A stretch of DNA of 64,000 nucleotides, taken from Symbiodinium natans (taxonomy: Eukaryota > Sar > Dinophyceae > Suessiales > Symbiodiniaceae). Positions 40,724 to 50,744 of this stretch are shown piece by piece (the stretch's first letter is position 1; each line of letters starts with the position of its first letter). A program made the position numbers and the translations under genes. The notes under the pieces were generated by a model. The model was not told where the DNA came from. It searched no databases and saw only the letters and a program-made list of their open reading frames with translations. The stretch lies in the NCBI GenBank assembly GCA_905221605.1, contig CAJNDS010001513.1, positions 166,001-230,000 on the forward strand, given 5' to 3'.

Positions 40724-40791
40724 CTTCCCATCTTCATAGAGGCCCCGGAGCATCTCAAGGGCCGGCAGCAGCTCCGCCGTATTCGGGGCCT
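40724..40791 (-). CDS. Candidate exon, helical
   Basis: Acceptor CCCCTCTTCAG, then APNTAELLPALEMLRGLYED and GK with a GA donor (AAG then GAGGGTTTAGGG). Twenty-two codons. It resembles an amphipathic helix of a helical-repeat protein. Confidence 0.65.
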
Positions 40792-40986
40792 CTGAAGAGG
40801 GGGGAGGGCAGGAGGGGGCAGGGGGGCGGGGGGGATTCAGGGCTGAGGGCTGAGGGTTACGGGTTTCGGGTTTAGGCTTGAGGGTTTAGGGTTTAGTAGG
40901 GTGGGGGTTAGGCTTCAGGGCTGACGGTTTAGGATGGGAAGCAGCATGTACGACGGAATAGTCCATTGAATGTACATTATGCACTC

Positions 40987-41035
40987 CTGTTGAGGGTCGG
41001 TGACTTTTGCGTTGACGTTCCTCCTACTGCGCGTC
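40987..41035 (-). CDS. Candidate exon
   Basis: Excellent acceptor ATCCCTCCGTCTGTGCAG, then RAVGGTSTQKSPTLN and a GA donor (ACAG then GAGTGC). It enters in phase 1, as the exon at 41186-41225 requires. Confidence 0.6.
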
Positions 41036-41185
41036 CTGCACAGACGGAGGGATTCCTGAGGAGTCCCGCCCCCCTTAGGGCTTTAGGCGGTTTAGGGCTT
41101 AAAGTTTAGGGTTCCAAGGGGTTTAGGGTTTAGGGCATAGGGTTCCAAGCCTACCTGCATCTGCTAGTTTAAATACTTGGGTAGC

Positions 41186-41225
41186 TTTTCAATTGCCCCA
41201 GTCTCGGTAGCAGGAACACCGCAGC
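41186..41225 (-). CDS. Exon after an intron with duplicated AGAG|GCT junction
   Basis: Follows TCTCGCGAAAGAG and reads AAVFLLPRLGQLK plus one base, with a GC donor (AAAA then GCTACC). The frame is also open upstream into the intron (PLILARLAKE), so the exon may start earlier. Confidence 0.6.
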
Positions 41226-41552
41226 CTCTTTCGCGAGACGGGCGAGGATTAAAGGCTTTGCGGCAGAGATCGTGTTCTTTGGTAAAACCCTTCAACGTTG
41301 AAGTCCGCGGATCAACACGCCGACCTTAGAGTCCCCTCACGCCCTCCACAATCCTCGAAGATACCGAAACGCTCTTCATCCAAACACACCAAAAAGCCCT
41401 GAGCCCAAACCCTCCTAAACCCTAAACCCCCAACAGTACAAAACCCCAAACCCTAGCCCTTATAAGCCCTAAACCCTAAACATCAAACCCTAAACCCTAA
41501 ACCCTAAACCCTAAATCCTAAACCCTAATCAGGCCGAAACCCGCGGGGTAGC

Positions 41553-41606
41553 CTCTGAGGCCTTCAGGCTCTGCGCGATGCCTTGGAGCTTCAGAAGAGT
41601 GGCCTC
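41553..41606 (-). CDS. Candidate exon, helical
   Basis: Acceptor CTAAGCTCATTCAG, then EATLLKLQGIAQSLKASE, 18 codons in phase 0, ending AGAG|GCTACC. In frame with the next exon (41225), whose intron side reads AAAGAG|GCTGCG. Confidence 0.75.
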
Positions 41607-41904
41607 CTGAATGAGCTTAGGGGTTGCACCGGTGGGTTTAGGGTTTAGGGTTTAGGGTTTAGGGCTAAGATAGCTTCGGGGTTACACCAGTGGGTTGCGT
41701 TGGTTTGAGGTCTTTAGGATTTGGGGCTCAGGGTTGGGGTCTAGGTTTAGAGCATGGGCTATGAGAGTAGGCCGTAGGGTTAACCCTAAACCCTAAACCC
41801 TTAAGCCTCAACCCCAAAGCCATATCAGAACTTCGGGCTTCGGGGCCTCCTTCCGAAAACCTCGAAAGACCTCAGGCACTGTACTTCCTCAACCCAACCA
41901 CTGG

Positions 41905-42016
41905 GTTTAGGGTTTAGGGTTTAGGGTTTAGGGTTTAGGGTTTAGGGTTTAGGGTTTAGGGTTTAGGGTTTAGGGTTTAGGGTTTAGGGTTTAGGGTTTA
42001 GGGTTTAGGGTTTAGG
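41905..42016. repeat. TTTAGGG array
   Basis: About 16 perfect units. No target duplication found at its edges. Confidence 0.95.
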
Positions 42017-42321
42017 GGGCCATACTTAAACTCCACAGCAAAGTACGCAAATCTCAAAAACTTGAAAACCCAAACCCTGCAGCAAAAGCAGCAGAAAGCT
42101 CGAAGCCCTAAACTCCCATACCCTAGACCCTGGAACCTACTAAACCTGCAGAAGCCTCGGAACCCGAGACTAAACCCCATTACTAGCCTCGGAACACGGA
42201 ACCCTAACAATTGAAACCGAATCCCCCCCATGCCATGATCAAACATCGAAACCCCTACACGTTGCGCTTACTAAAGCCCTGACGCCCCCAAACCCCTAGG
42301 TAAACATCTAAACCCTAAACG

Positions 42322-42420
42322 CCTAAAACCCTAAAACCCTAAAACCCTAAAACCCTAAAACCCTAAAACCCTAAAACCCTAAAACCCTAAAACCCTAAAA
42401 CCCTAAAACCCTAAAACCCT
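42322..42420. repeat. CCCTAAAA variant array
   Basis: About twelve copies of the 8-base word CCCTAAAA without a single normal heptamer among them. It shows that whole arrays can be replaced by one variant unit. Confidence 0.9.
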
Positions 42421-42441
42421 ATATAAACCGTTGCCCCCCTC

Positions 42442-42508
42442 GAGGTTTCGCTGTGAGAGCCTGGTTCCGGAAGATGTCCGAATAGAACTGATCGCTGCTG
42501 GCCTGGTC
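42442..42508 (-). CDS. Candidate exon
   Basis: Acceptor CAAGCGAGCAG, then DQASSDQFYSDIFRNQALTA and KP to a GA donor (CCTC then GAGGGG). The frame is hard to mistake for chance. Confidence 0.7.
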
Positions 42509-42578
42509 CTGCTCGCTTGAGGGGGTTTGAGGGCTTGAGGGGTGTTTAGGGTCATGGAGTCTAGGGCTTCAAGGCTTC

Positions 42579-42766
42579 CCTAACCCTAAACCCTAAACCC
42601 TAAACCCTAAACCCTAAACCCTAAACCCTAAACCCTAAACCCTAAACCCTAAACCCTAAACCCTAAACCCTAAACCCTAAACCCCAACCCCTAAACCCTA
42701 AACCCTAAACCCTAAACCCTAAACCCTAAACCCTAAACCCTAAACCCTAAACCCTAAACCCTTGCA
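42579..42766. repeat. CCCTAAA array
   Basis: About 26 units with one CCCCAACC break; the longest pure block of this orientation in the window. Confidence 0.95.
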
Positions 42767-43024
42767 GACAGGGGCGTTGTTCGGCCTTTGGGGGCCTTCC
42801 TATCTGGTAAAGGCTTTGGGGAGGTTCGGGGCTTAGGGGGGGTTTGGGTTCTGAGGACCATTTAGGGCTCACAGGGTCACAGGGCTTAGGATTTATAGGG
42901 TTTAGGGTTTAGGGTTTAGGGCTTAGGGCTTAGGGTTTAGGGTTTAGGGTTTAGGGTTTAGGGTTTCAAGTGCTGGGCCTACAGTCTTAGAGGGTCTCAG
43001 GGCTTAGGGCTTTTAGGGGTGGAC

Positions 43025-43094
43025 GAGGTGTCGAGGGTGCTGCCGGCCTGCATGGCAGACTGATGGCCCCCATCACGCTGCACCACCTCTCGTG
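43025..43094 (-). CDS. Candidate exon
   Basis: Acceptor CTTAAAGTGAG, then REVVQRDGGHQSAMQAGSTL and a GT donor near 43024 (ACACCTC then GTCCACC). Natural composition; it could precede the exon at 42442. Confidence 0.55.
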
Positions 43095-43143
43095 CTCACT
43101 TTAAGGTGGGCAGCGAGTTGAGTGGGGGGGGGGGGGGTTCTTG

Positions 43144-43262
43144 GTTGCCCAGTAAACCTACGAATCACATAATGATGTGAAGGTGCCCCTTTTGGGGTTG
43201 GTTCCGATAGAAGGCAACCTTGAACCAAACAAAACAAAGGCAAAGGGTACTACTGGGCTACC
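43144..43262. mobile_element. MITE, family C
   Basis: GGTTGCCCAGTAAACC at one end and GGTACTACTGGGCTACC at the other, core AAGGTGCCCCTTTTGGGGTTGG. Two partial copies of the right-hand half follow at about 43285-43330 and 43381-43437. Confidence 0.7.
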
Positions 43263-44261
43263 GAGATAATCCTATACCCTAGAAGGGAACCTTGAACCAA
43301 CAAAAGCGAAAGGGTACCACTGTAGGCTACCATGATCATACTAAACCCTAAAGCCTAAACCCTAAACCCTAAACCCTAGACCGTAAAAGGAAACCTTGAA
43401 CCCATAGAAGGGAAAAAGGGTACCACTGGGCTACCATGTGTTCGATGTGCAAAAGGGAGAGCTTCTGAAATGGATGCTCGGCAGCTCGGATCCGATCGTT
43501 TGGGACAGAGGAAGGAAGGACCCTTAAGGTTTAGGGTTTAGGGTTTCGGTTTAGGGTTTAGGGTCTCAGGTTTGGGGTCTAGGGCTTAGGACAATAAATA
43601 ATTATGTTGAGATTCAGTATCGGAAGTGTTGCTAGCATCGTTCATGCAATGTACAAATGATACACTTCACTTCTCAAGCCCTGATATCAAAAATCCTCAC
43701 AGTTCGTTCCTGGCCTAAACCCTAAACCTAAACCCTAAACCCTAAACCCTAAACCCTAAACCCTAAACCCTAAACCCTAAACCCTAAACCCTAAACCCTA
43801 AACCCTAAACCCTAAACCCTAAACCCCAACCCTGAACGTTTCTTGTCCCAGCTCTCGGCCCATGATCCGCCTTTGAGACCCCAATAATAAGAAGAACAAT
43901 AATGGTAATAATAGTAGGAACAAAATTAATAATGGTAACAAAAATCATCATCATAACCATAATCATAATGTCTCTCCTAATCTATCCGTTCACATCCAGA
44001 AACCCAGTGCCGTGGCCTTATGAAACCTTGCGTCGCCAGGCCCCTACTCCCATCCCTTGCAGCTGTCCTCCCTAAAGGCAGGCTACCGTGAACCCGAACC
44101 CCGAGAATCTCCCCTAAGCCCTAAGCCCCCCCCGAAAACCCCCAAAAGCCCCTAAAAGCTGATCTTCCGGAGCTTTGGGGGACCTAAGGCATACATCCTC
44201 TAGCCCTTCATAGGGTTTAGGGCTTGAGGGCCTCCCAGCGGCCCTCTATCTCAGGTCCTCA

Positions 44262-44308
44262 CTACACAGTCGGCCACACTATGGCATGCCAGAAGGATGA
44301 GCAGCGAC
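44262..44308 (-). CDS. Candidate exon, hydrophobic
   Basis: Acceptor CACCTGGTGCAAG, then SLLILLACHSVADC, possibly a membrane segment. No firm donor. Confidence 0.35.
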
Positions 44309-44536
44309 CTTGCACCAGGTGGGGCCCCTGAACCCTAAACCCTACGTAAGCCCTAAGCCCTAAACCCTAAACCCGATACGCTAAACCCTAAACCCTCAAG
44401 CCTGATAAGTTGACTCTGGACCTTGTGGGGTCTGTGGGGCTCATGGGGTTTAGGGTTGGGCTTCTAGGGCTTGGGATTACAAGGCTGACAGGGCTTGTCG
44501 GGCTGCGATGGTCTATAGGGCCTCCAGAACTAACCT

Positions 44537-44657
44537 AGAGGACTCGTAGAATCCAAAGGGCTTTGTTGGAGTCCGTGGTGGTTCCAGTCGTCTGCGTATA
44601 CAGGGGGCTTGGAGAAGTAAGTTGTTGGCACTTTTGTTGCCCTCAACTGCATGGAAT
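44537..44657 (-). CDS. Candidate exon
   Basis: Excellent acceptor GTCCTTTTCATGCAG, then SMQLRATKVPTTYFSKPPVY and ADDWNHHGLQQSPLDSTSPL to a GT donor (CTCTAG then GTTAGTT). A second minus frame is open here too (HAVEGNKSANNLLLQAP), but this one has the better donor. Confidence 0.6.
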
Positions 44658-44686
44658 CTGCATGAAAAGGACCCCGAACATGTGGA

Positions 44687-44805
44687 AGCCTCCCCCCCCC
44701 CCCCGCCCTCTCCGCCCAAAACCCTTACACACATTGACGAAGCCTCCCCCCCCCCCCCCCCCCCCCCCCCCGCCCTCTCCGCCCTAAACCCTTACACACA
44801 TTGAC
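44687..44805. repeat. Tandem duplication containing poly-C
   Basis: Two copies of AAGCCTCCC..(C)n..GCCCTCTCCGCCC then AAACCCTTACACACATTGAC, starting near 44687 and 44741. They differ in poly-C length. Confidence 0.85.
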
Positions 44806-45012
44806 ATGGCTTTCCCCCGGAAGCGGGTTGACTCCAATGCAACAAAATCTATCATGGGAGTACACAATCAATGTTTCTATCTTGGTGGCCCGGAAACCAT
44901 CTTAGAATAAGGGCATCCTCTTTATGTATAAGGGAACCTTAAAGCGATTAGGGGCGGGAATATTCGCCCCAACGAATCAAGGCATTCGTCCGTGAATTTT
45001 GACTTCCGAGAC

Positions 45013-45129
45013 CTTTCGGTCCCAAACCTCCCCATAAATCAAGGAGAGGGTTTTCCGGAGTCTTCAGCTGAGCCGTGCGCTGTGAGATCTTCATTGCAAG
45101 GAGGATCTCAATCCAACCATCTCTACAGG
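45013..45129 (-). CDS. Candidate exon
   Basis: Follows TTTTCGGCTTGAG and reads DGWIEILLAMKISQRTAQLK then TPENPLLDLWGGLGPK to a GT donor (GAAAG then GTCTCGG). The plus strand carries a 63-codon ORF of similar quality (44992-45183). Minus is preferred for consistency. Confidence 0.5.
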
Positions 45130-45439
45130 CTCAAGCCGAAAACTGCAGGTCACCAGGACGGCATGAATGATGCAACCAGATAAGATGCGTCTGGCTCAAA
45201 CGGTGCCCCCTACTTTCTTATGTTGGAGCTGCTTCAGAACACAGAGCTTTTCGAAGGACAACTGCGCAGCAACCATATGATGCCGAGGCGTTGTGTCAGG
45301 CAGAGAACAGATGTCTCAGATATCCGCCGTGACATGAACTAGGGTATATATTTCTTGTACCCCCAAAAGGACACCCCATATATACACTCACCAATTTGAA
45401 AAAGGAACCCTATATACACTCACCAATAACAGAAATATA

Positions 45440-45567
45440 AACCCTGCTTCACATACATGAAGCGCTCCGCTAGGGGTACCGGCCAAAGGCTCATCTTGAG
45501 CCCTTGAGCTCTGGACATTTTCGCCCCCAGCGAAGCACAGAAAGGAGCACGGCATTGTCTCGAGGCT
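45440..45567 (-). CDS. Candidate exon
   Basis: Minus frame containing SLETMPCSFLCFAGGENVQS and a further acidic stretch with DEPLAGTPSGALHVCEA. Edges are not clear. Downstream of the well-defined exon at 45659. Confidence 0.35.
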
Positions 45568-45658
45568 CCTAACTTGCAAGTGGTCGCACGCTGTCCGCTA
45601 GAAATTGCGGTTATAGGGTCTAGGGTTTGGGGAAGCATCCATGTGTTTCCATCATTAC

Positions 45659-45748
45659 CGGCTAAATATCGGCAAACCGCAGCCCGGAAAGCGCGCTCCA
45701 CTGTTTTGGACAAAGCACGGGGGGTGCCTTTGTGCCAGTCCAGAGACA
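45659..45748 (-). CDS. Exon with strong splice sites
   Basis: Acceptor GTATGCTGTCTTCGCAG and donor GCCG|GTAATG. It reads SLDWHKGTPRALSKTVERAF and RAAVCRYLA. Both splice sites match consensus, among the best single exons outside the 28-35 kb gene. A palindromic MITE (45768) lies 20 bases upstream in the intron. Confidence 0.75.
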
Positions 45749-45767
45749 CTGCGAAGACAGCATACAT

Positions 45768-45878
45768 TCCCTAAGGGTCCATGTACCTAAATAGGGAGTA
45801 CTTAGGCCCCAAAGTCCCTATATAGGAGGTACTTTAAGGCCCAAGTACTCCCTATTTAGGTACATGGACCCTTAGGGA
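45768..45878. mobile_element. Palindromic MITE, family F
   Basis: TCCCTAAGGGTCCATGTACC at one end and its reverse complement at the other, with inverted repeats of about 43 bases and only about three mismatches around a 25-base centre. The near perfect arms imply recent activity. Flanking ATT on both sides may be the target duplication. Confidence 0.9.
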
Positions 45879-46041
45879 TTCAATGCGGTTGTTTGTGGTC
45901 TGCTTGCAGACCTCAGGGGTTCGCGTGCTTCTGTGACGGGCTCGAAGAGTTGGTCCGTTCATGAACTGGACATGAATTAAGCTCTCTAAACACCACAACC
46001 CTAAACCCTAAACCCTAAACCCTCAATCCTAAACCCTAAAC

Positions 46042-46057
46042 CAGTGAGCTGCTCAGC
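46042..46057 (-). CDS. Possible 16-base microexon
   Basis: A very strong acceptor CGGCTTTTCCCTCCGCAG, sixteen bases, then GTTTAGGGTTTAGG as donor. It would join in phase to an upstream ATG-containing stretch (MMAATLPPVSL, about 46104-46140) that ends CTGAG|GTGACC, giving a 49-base intron. Confidence 0.4.
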
Positions 46058-47239
46058 CTGCGGAGGGAAAAGCCGATTTAAAGCCCGATAGGTCGCGACT
46101 GGTCACCTCAGCGATACAGGTGGCAGCGTTGCAGCCATCATCCCTTTGACGGGCCCAACGGCTGAACAAAAAAGGGTTTAGGGATTAGGGTTTAGGGTTT
46201 AGGGTTAGGGTTTAGGGTTGGGGGTTTAGGGTTTAGGGTTTAGGGTTTAGGGTTTAGGGTTTAGGGTTTAGGGCTACTCACCATGCCATGACTCTCCGAA
46301 AACTGAAGCTGAGCCATTGGAACCAAGTCACGGGATACAAACCTCAGGCCGGCTGAAAGGGTTGAGGCTTTCGGGTTTAGGGTGCGGGGTTTCGGGTTTA
46401 GGGTTTCGGGTTTAGGGGTACCACTGCGGGTCCCATCTCTGTGCAACTCACCCCAAAAGCCTCGCTCTTGAGACACCTCGAAGCCCTCGTCAGTTCGCGC
46501 CTTGCAAACAGATCTTTGCGGCCACGCGGCTCACCTCTCCCCGTATCCAAGTCCAAGTCGTAGACTGAGCAGTGTGAATTCGGATTCCTGGCACCGAGGG
46601 GGTCCATTTGTAGTACCACCATGGATCTAGAGTACCCAAAATCCTACTCATCCACGCGTATTGGGTAACTTCGTGTCTCATGTCAACTGCTCCATGCCAT
46701 GCCATGTCTTCAATGCAGGTGAGCTGCAGCGCAACGTCCTGACACCAAGCAGGCAAGAGAAGTAACGGGGCGTGAGGTTTAGGGTTTAGGGTTTAGGGTA
46801 GACTGAAGATGCTAGTAAACCTTCCAAGAGCATCTTTCAACCTTAAGAGCCTCAACCAGAGAGTTGCCGAACCTCGGGGGAAAGTATCGGAGACATCATG
46901 ACCAACCTTGCGTTTCTCACATCTTCGGTCTCATTGTATTACCAGCGGCTCCGGGCCGTGATATATAGCGAGCGGGTTTAGGGTTTAGGGTTTAGGGTTT
47001 AGGGTTTAGGGGCACTCACCTGCCATATGAGCACTGGCAACCTCGGACTAAACCCCCCAAAAATGCAACTTCTCAATGTACCAAGATGGTAGGTGCTGGA
47101 ACCCCTGACCCTAAACCCTACGCCCGGAGCCACTATACACATGAAGGATAGCCAGCCCCAAACCCTAAACCCTAAACCCTAAACCCCTAACCCCTAACCC
47201 CTAAACCCTAAACCCTAAACCCTAAACCCTAAACCCAGC

Positions 47240-47309
47240 CTGCCGGGAAGTGATCAGAGTTCGCTTCCTGCGGGGTAGCCCTGGCTTGGCTGGCCTCTGC
47301 TTCACGTGA
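47240..47309 (-). CDS. Exon with GC donor
   Basis: Acceptor CACGACCTTCCAG, then SREAEASQARATPQEANSDH and FPA, donor GCAG|GCTGGGTTTAGGG. One of the cleanest cases of a donor lying directly on the edge of TTTAGGG units. Confidence 0.75.
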
Positions 47310-47324
47310 CTGGAAGGTCGTGGA

Positions 47325-47426
47325 GGGTTTAGGGTTTAGGGTTTAGGGTTTAGGGTTTAGGGTTTAGGGTTTAGGGTTTAGGGTTTAGGGTTTAGGGTTT
47401 AGGGTTTAGGGTTTAGGGTTTAGGGT
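47325..47426. repeat. TTTAGGG array
   Basis: About 14 units. On the coding strand it is the 3' end of the intron before the exon at 47240-47309, with the acceptor AG some 15 bases away. Confidence 0.95.
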
Positions 47427-48067
47427 TGATAGGGCTTTTAATTATAGGTCTGCATAAGGTTTATAGGGCTTATGATTATGGGATTTCATAAGGTTTATAG
47501 GGCACATATACTTGTAGGATTTCACAAGGTTTGTAGAGCTTACATTTGTAGGACTTCACAAGGTTTATAAGGGTTTGGGTGTGTAGGGTTCACGGTTCAG
47601 AGGGTTTACAATGATAATAAAAGGGATTTCACAAGGTTTATAAGGGTTTGGGTGTGTAGGGTTCAGGGTTTTTTGGGTTTGGGGGAAGTTGTGTGCTTTT
47701 TAAAGGGTTTGTAGAACTTTTAGGGTTTATGCTGCGCTTTGGGTTTGAGGGAAGTTGTGTGCTTTTAAGAAGCCTTCAGATTTGTGGAAAGTGGGGGGCC
47801 GCGGCCGGGACACCCAACAACCTAACTATATAACCCTAAATCCCAACCATCCTCCCAACAAAAATAAAGGGCCCGGAAACGCAATTTCACTCATTGAAAT
47901 TTACAGAGAAGCACTATCAACAACAAAAGTTCGTTCTACACATTGCCATTTCGACCAGTGCAGGCGGACACGTGCTTCTATACATTTGCCAGAGGCTGCT
48001 GCTAAACCCTAAACCCTAAAACAACTCCCTGAATCCTAAACCCTAAAACCCTAACCCCAAACCCTCC

Positions 48068-48130
48068 CATTTGCGATTCTCGGATAAGAAGACGGCCGGA
48101 TCTCGACTGAAAAAGCCGCGAAAAGTTCTG
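48068..48130 (-). CDS. Candidate exon
   Basis: Follows ATGCACAAGAG and reads QNFSRLFQSRSGRLLIRESQ. The same frame is open 30 bases further upstream (VIHNAQE). The donor side runs into TTTGGGG-type repeats. Confidence 0.6.
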
Positions 48131-48357
48131 CTCTTGTGCATTGTGAATCACCAGGTAGTTACAACGGGGTTATGAGTAGTAGGGCAACTAAGTACGAACA
48201 AACCAATGAAGCCGAAACCCTAAACCCCAGAATAGCCCCAGACTCCGAACCCTAACCCTAAGCCCACCCATGAACCTCCAAGGAGGTGTTTTCAGAGCCC
48301 AGGGGTTATCGTTCCCCCAATGCCAGACCCTGCACCCTACATCCTAAATCCCCTAAG

Positions 48358-48432
48358 CTAGGATGGCCCCTAAAACCCTCCTCTTAAACCCAATAAGTGA
48401 AAAAAAGAAACATGTCCCAAGGGCCTACCTAG
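48358..48432. mobile_element. MITE, family B, shortest copy
   Basis: CTAGGATGGCCCCTAAAA at one end and TCCCAAGGGCCTACCTAG at the other, 75 bases, with the family word AACCCAATAAGTGAAAAAAA. It lacks the inserts seen in the other two copies and may be near the ancestral length. Confidence 0.8.
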
Positions 48433-48556
48433 TAAGGTCGTTAAGGTCCCATAAGGCCATAGACCCTCATAGCGAACCCTGTAGCCGACCAAGAAAGCCA
48501 AACCCTAAACCCTAAACCCTAAACCCTAAACCCTAAACAATAATCTTCAGGGCAAC

Positions 48557-48617
48557 CGATCTCTTGGAGGCCCAGGGTCTGCTGCGGAGCCAAGCCGAAG
48601 TTCTCCAGAAGTTTCGC
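48557..48617 (-). CDS. Candidate exon, strand uncertain
   Basis: Minus: acceptor CCTTGAGCTGAG, frame AKLLENFGLAPQQTLGLQEI, donor GTTGCCC. Plus: acceptor CAATAATCTTCAG, frame LLEAQGLLRSQAEVLQKFRL, donor CAAG|GTTTAGGG. Both are excellent; the minus call follows the rest of the window. Confidence 0.4.
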
Positions 48618-48627
48618 CTCAGCTCAA

Positions 48628-48770
48628 GGTTTAGGGTTTAGGGTTTAGGGTTTAGGGTTTAGGGTTTAGGGTTTAGGGTTTAGGGTTTAGGGTTTAGGGT
48701 TTAGGGTTTAGGGTTTAGGGTTTAGGGTTTAGGGTTTAGGGTTTAGGGTTCAGGGTTTAGGGTTTAGGGT
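48628..48770. repeat. TTTAGGG array
   Basis: About 20 units with one TTCAGGG, then degenerating to TTTGGGG and TTTAGGC variants up to 48870. Confidence 0.95.
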
Positions 48771-49247
48771 TTAGGGCTAGGGCTTTTTAGGGTTGAGGTG
48801 TAAGGTTTGGGGTTTGGGGCTTAGGGGGTGGGGTCCAGGGTTTAGGATTTAGGGTTTAGGCTGCAGGGCGTAAGGTTTGTTTAGGGGCGACGTAGGGCTT
48901 GAAGATGTAAGCTTGTAGGTCTTTGGGGCCTCCGGGCCTGGGCCTTCGCGATTTCAAAGCTTTTTAGGGTTTCAGGTGCCAAGGTGTTGGTGGGGAGTCT
49001 TGAGCTTAAAGTGCTCCCCTAAACCCTAAACCCTAAACCCTGAACCCTAAACCCTAAGCCCTAAACCCTAAACCTTAAACCCTAAACCGATCTGGGTGTT
49101 AGGGATCCAAGGCTTGTAGGGCTCAGGGCTTAGGGTTTCGGGTTTAGGGTTCAGGATTTGAGTTTTCGATTTGCAGCACTTTGAGGGTCTTTAGCGCCAG
49201 TGTCGGGTCTACCGTGGGCTCAGGGGCTTCAGTTGATAGGTCATTAG

Positions 49248-49347
49248 CCACTATTGCTTAAGAACCCTTCCAAACATGAAATATTCTTCAGTATAAGTGT
49301 AATATGGGATTACTATCTCCTTTGAGGGGTTCTTAAGCAAATAGTAG
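49248..49347. mobile_element. MITE, family A
   Basis: CCACTATTGCTTAAGAACCC and GGGGTTCTTAAGCAAATAGTAG bound 100 bases with the family core TATAAGTGTAATATGGGATTA. No telomere-like insert. Confidence 0.85.
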
Positions 49348-49379
49348 TCAACACGTTGGGTCTTGGGGCTTCCGCGTTA

Positions 49380-49870
49380 CCTTATGAACGTATAACCGCC
49401 CGTAATCTCTTGACAGGTGAACACAGACAACACATGAAGGTGACAGTAAGAAAGACACGTGACCTCCCAAGCGATTTTCTTGGATCACCAGGGTTTATTG
49501 GTTTAGGAAGATGAAGCGAAGCAAAAGACCGCTTTTAACGAATGTTCTTGGTTAGTTCACTTCCTTCTTCTCATAGTGTTATTCCGGCGAAGAGAGTATG
49601 TGAATCAAATCATCAGGAAGCGAAACGAACGCATGAATTTAATGAACAAAAGAACGAATTAAGCTTGGGAAAAGAATATATGCTTGGAATTATAGTCTAA
49701 AAGGCCCGGGATATGAGAATAATACTAGTAGTAATAGAGTTAAAGGGGCTCTTATATAATATACAATGGCTTATTGAATAACCTGTGAATGCAATGAACA
49801 CGAAAGAAAAGAGCGCAGCGAATGCAATGAACATCCCAAAGCCCCTATGTTATTACGTTTTTTACTGGGC
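49380..49870. other. AT-richer stretch without telomere repeats
   Basis: About 490 bases with no TTTAGGG words, moderately AT-rich, with GAACGAA and GAATGCAATGAAC words repeated. No convincing frame. It may be the inside of a longer, older transposable element or a large intron interior. Confidence 0.4.
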
Positions 49871-49921
49871 TAAAACCCTAAAACCCAAAGACCCTAAAAC
49901 CTAAACCCCGAAACCCGAAAC

Positions 49922-49981
49922 CTCGAACTGGGACCAGGAGACAGCGCCGCCCGTCTGCCACAATTCCAGCAACGTCCACAC
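49922..49981 (-). CDS. Candidate exon after the ABC domain
   Basis: Acceptor CAAAGTTGGCAG and donor GTTTCGGG bound 60 bases. In phase 0 it reads VWTLLELWQTGGAVSWSQFE. In the phase that the preceding exon would supply with a GGG|GTTTAGGG donor it reads DVAGIVADGRRCLLVPV, reminiscent of the end of an ABC domain (D-x-I-x-V-x-x-D-G). Frame unresolved, exon likely. Confidence 0.55.
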
Positions 49982-50554
49982 CTGCCAACTTTGAGAACGT
50001 GGCTCTTGGGGTGTCTAGGGTTCAGGGCTTAGGGTTTAGGGTTTAGGGTTCAAGGTTCAGGGTTCAGGGTTCAAGGTTTAGGGTTTCGGGTTGAGGGTTT
50101 AGGGTTCAAGGTTTAGGCCTTGGGGTTTCGGGTTTGGGTTTAGGGTTTAGGGCTCAGGGTTTAGGGGTTAAAAGTGTTTAGGATTTGGGGTTCAGGGTTT
50201 ACACTGCACATGACTTTAGACGGCAGGCGGGAGCCCAAAGTATAGTTGCATCTCTATAATCACACAGACTTCTGAACCTGAAGAGACTCTGAACCCTGAG
50301 TCTCTAAACCCTAAACCAAATTCCCTTGCACCCTAGCCCTCACCCCTTTACACGATAAACTGTGACTCTAAGAGTGAACCTAAACTCCAAGCCCTACAAA
50401 CACCATAACCTAAGCACCCAGCCTATCAGGCTTAACTGGACCACACCCGCTCCCACGTCCCCCCGCCTATCCCTAAACCCTGAACCCCGACCCCTAAACC
50501 TTAAACCCCCAAACCCTACACCCTGAACCCTAAACCTCCAAACCCTAAACCCCT

Positions 50555-50612
50555 CCCAAAGATGCTGCTGGTCGCCTTCTGGTGCTGCGACTCGGTGAGC
50601 AGAGCACACGGC
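50555..50612 (-). CDS. ABC-transporter exon after Walker B
   Basis: Acceptor TGAGAAAACAG, then PCALLTESQHQKATSSIFGR to the repeat edge. Joins in phase 2 to the exon at 50745 and takes the place of the D-loop segment that normally follows Walker B (E-A-T-S-x-L-D). Here the D-loop is not conserved. Confidence 0.65.
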
Positions 50613-50744
50613 CTGTTTTCTCAGAGACTCAGCAAAAGTCCTAAACCCTAAACCTAGAACCTAAGACCCTATGACCCTAAGACCCTAAGACCCCTGAACC
50701 CCTGAACCCCTAAACCCTAAACCCCTCAACCCCAAACCGGGGTC

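Noticed and set aside
49380-49870. A retrotransposon or gene in the repeat-free AT-richer stretch
   Set aside because: No reverse transcriptase, integrase or other frame could be read and no terminal repeats were found.
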